From: Cafeteria roenbergensis
Taxonomy: Eukaryota > Sar > Bigyra > Bicosoecida > Cafeteriaceae
NCBI GenBank assembly: GCA_008330645.1
Contig: VLTN01000038.1
Span: 248,001 to 312,000 of the forward strand
DNA length: 64,000 nucleotides
Direction of reading: 5' to 3'
The position numbers and the translations under genes were made by a program. The notes under the pieces are model-generated. The model was not told the origin of the DNA. It made no database searches and saw only the letters and a list, made by a program, of their open reading frames with translations. Shown here in pieces: positions 62,323 through 64,000 of the stretch. Positions within the stretch are counted from its first letter, which is position 1. Every line of letters starts with the position of its first letter.

Positions 62323-64000
62323 CTAGCTGCACCACAGCACGGCTGGCCGGCCGCGCAGCACATCCTCCACGGCGCACGCCTCGGCCTCGCCGCCCCGCCA
62401 CAGCACCGCTCCCTCGCGCAACAGCTGCTCCGCGTCCGGGCCGGCCACAGCCCGGGCCGACCACGCCCCCGCAGCAGCAGTCTCATCCGCAGCGATGCGG
62501 CATGGCAGCGGCCCCCGTCGCTCGATCCACCCGCGCCTGCCGCCGGCCGTGACCGTGACCGCGTCCGCCCAGCCTGGAGACTCCGCACCTGCCGCAGCGT
62601 CGCTCCCGTCGCTCAGAATCGGGCCGTTGCCCTCTCGGGGCCGCTTCGCGCCGCGCCCGCTCGAGACTGAAGCGAACGACTCCAACGGCACGGCTGCCCC
62701 GTCCGCGTGGCCGGGGCCGTGGCTGCCACAGGCGGCCAGCGGGCCGGCGCCCGCGAGACCAACGCCGCCTGCAGCGGGTGCAGCAAGCCTGCCACAACTG
62801 CCCGCCGGCCACGGCGGCAGAACCACAGCCCCGTCCCGCAGCAGCGGAAGCAGCTCTGCCAGCAGACCCTCGGCGCCGCCGTCCGCACCGGCTCTCGCCA
62901 GGCGAGCCCACCACTCTGCCGGCCGACCGCTGCTCGGGGCGCCCTCGCTCCCGCCCCCCGCGATGACGGCCGCTGCCCTGCCGAGGGCGGCCTCTACAGC
63001 CGCGCCGGCCAGCCACGCCCCGTGACCAGCCCCGCCCTCGCCGCCACCTGCCGAGCGCCCGTCCTGGGCGGCCGTGCCGGCGGTCCGGCCGGCCAGCGTG
63101 GGCGGGCTGCCCCGGGCGCCGGCGAGCAGCACCGCATGGGCAAGCAGAGCCACAGCGGTGGCCAGCGTCTGGCCAGGCAGGTCTTGGACAAGCCGGCCGG
63201 CGGTAGGGCCGACGGCGCCGCCGCCGCCGCCGAGCGCTCCGCCCTCCAGACGCACGCTGCGTAGCTTCAGGTGCTGAGAGACCCACCACGCGCGCAGCGC
63301 GCCCGCGCGCACCGAGAGCGAAGCGCACACGCCGCACATGGCATCCAGCTCGGCGAGCGAGTCAGCGCGCCGGCCGGCTCTGCCGGGACGGGGTCCCGCG
63401 GCGCAGGTGACTGCCGCGGCGACTCTGTCCAGGCCGGCCACCCACTGACGCAGGCCGGCCCAAAGAAACGCCGGGCGGGGGGAGTCGCTGACGCGCCCGC
63501 GCCAGACCACAGCACCGCCGGAGCTTGCCGCTGGAGCGACACTGTGCCGCGAAGGCCGCGGCCGCGCCGCCAAGGCGGCGATCTGGAGCGCAGAGACGCC
63601 TCCGCCACCGCCCGCCGCGGAGGCGGCACCGCTGGCATGTGGCGCGTCTGGGGCTGCGCCAAGGCCAGACAACAGGCCCTCCTGCGCCAGCGCTGCAAGC
63701 CCCGCGCTGGCCGCGAGTGATATGTCGCTTCCAGGGCCGGATGTCGCAGCGGCCGCTGCTAGAACCGCTGCGGCTGCGGCGGCGACGGTGGGGGCGCGGC
63801 CGGAAGCGGCCCAGCCCCTGGCCAGGGCTGCTGTTGCGCTGACTGCCGCGAGGCGAACCTGTGGGCAGCAGTCGTCCAGCGCGAGGCCGGCCAGAGAGCC
63901 TGCCCGGCCCCGCAGCGAGGTGGCAGCCAGCGCGTCGGATAGGAGGGCGGAGGGCGGCGCGGCCGACTCGGAATCCTGCCTAGAGCTGGAGGAGGAGGAC
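62323..64000 (-). CDS. partial HEAT-like protein, runs off the right edge
   Basis: The stop is at 62323 and the frame stays open to the window edge, so the N-terminus lies outside. About 559 residues are visible. The sequence is Ala/Leu/Gly-rich and helical, with segments typical of HEAT or armadillo repeats (LDDCCPQVRLAAVSATAALA, LPGQTLATAVALLAHAVLLA, GLLAELLPLLRDGAVVLPPW). This suggests a protein-binding scaffold. I cannot name the family. The C-terminal part contains KRPREGNGPILSDGSDA, which may be a nuclear signal. It converges with the USP gene, 263 bp away. Confidence 0.65.
   Translation of the reverse strand, partial: SSSSSSRQDSESAAPPSALLSDALAATSLRGRAGSLAGLALDDCCPQVRLAAVSATAALARGWAASGRAPTVAAAAAAVLAAAAATSGPGSDISLAASAGLAALAQEGLLSGLGAAPDAPHASGAASAAGGGGGVSALQIAALAARPRPSRHSVAPAASSGGAVVWRGRVSDSPRPAFLWAGLRQWVAGLDRVAAAVTCAAGPRPGRAGRRADSLAELDAMCGVCASLSVRAGALRAWWVSQHLKLRSVRLEGGALGGGGGAVGPTAGRLVQDLPGQTLATAVALLAHAVLLAGARGSPPTLAGRTAGTAAQDGRSAGGGEGGAGHGAWLAGAAVEAALGRAAAVIAGGGSEGAPSSGRPAEWWARLARAGADGGAEGLLAELLPLLRDGAVVLPPWPAGSCGRLAAPAAGGVGLAGAGPLAACGSHGPGHADGAAVPLESFASVSSGRGAKRPREGNGPILSDGSDAAAGAESPGWADAVTVTAGGRRGWIERRGPLPCRIAADETAAAGAWSARAVAGPDAEQLLREGAVLWRGGEAEACAVEDVLRGRPAVLWCS

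Overview
The window looks like nuclear DNA of a GC-rich, flagellated protist, most likely a stramenopile. A bicosoecid such as Cafeteria would fit, but that is inference. Evidence: G+C is about 70% over most of the window. The genes are eukaryotic (DIS3, ASCC3, deoxyhypusine synthase, MAPKK, USP, mitochondrial bL19). Most genes have no intron or a few GT-AG introns. UMP synthase is fused in the order OMP decarboxylase then OPRT, as in stramenopiles and kinetoplastids, opposite to animals and plants. A CFAP99 homologue implies a cilium or flagellum. No viral, plasmid or prokaryotic backbone is visible.

Layout. 0.8-6.0 kb: a ten-exon ankyrin gene in which seven ~700-bp exon-plus-intron units are tandemly repeated. 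6.6-9.2 kb: a lower-GC, unrecognised protein on the minus strand with a Gag-like look. 10.0-12.0 kb: a low-complexity protein. 12.7-13.7 kb: arginase, with one frame break. 14.2-16.4 kb: a four-finger C2HC zinc-finger protein. 16.9-18.1 kb: an unrecognised Cys/His-rich protein. 19.0-26.0 kb: a giant MAPKK-like kinase. 26.9-27.8 kb: mitochondrial ribosomal protein bL19. 28.3-31.1 kb: a protein with two cold-shock-like domains, a Gly-Ala tract and a Gln tract. 31.2-31.7 kb: a small hypothetical. 32.3-34.0 kb: UMP synthase. 34.3-36.0 kb: deoxyhypusine synthase, two exons. 36.3-39.6 kb: CFAP99, two exons, head to head with a 263-residue hypothetical. 41.3-43.1 kb: two DUF3592-like membrane proteins, one intact and one decayed. 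43.6-47.2 kb: DIS3/RRP44. 47.6-55.6 kb: ASCC3 helicase, head to head with a USP-family deubiquitinase (55.8-62.1 kb). 62.3 kb to the right edge: a partial HEAT-like protein.

The genes are mostly housekeeping and do not form one pathway. Loose links are arginase (ornithine for polyamines) with deoxyhypusine synthase (spermidine onto eIF5A); DIS3 (3' RNA decay) with ASCC3 (collided-ribosome clearance) and a deubiquitinase; and CFAP99 with flagellar motility.

The strongest unexplained signals are not genes. Two short DNA words, GGCAGAGCC and GCGAAACCGC, recur on both strands far above expectation, in several reading frames; the first also occurs between genes. The ankyrin exon array and AT-richer islands in a GC-rich background are the other structures worth following. 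Coordinates of spliced genes were read by eye from splice-site motifs and frame continuity.
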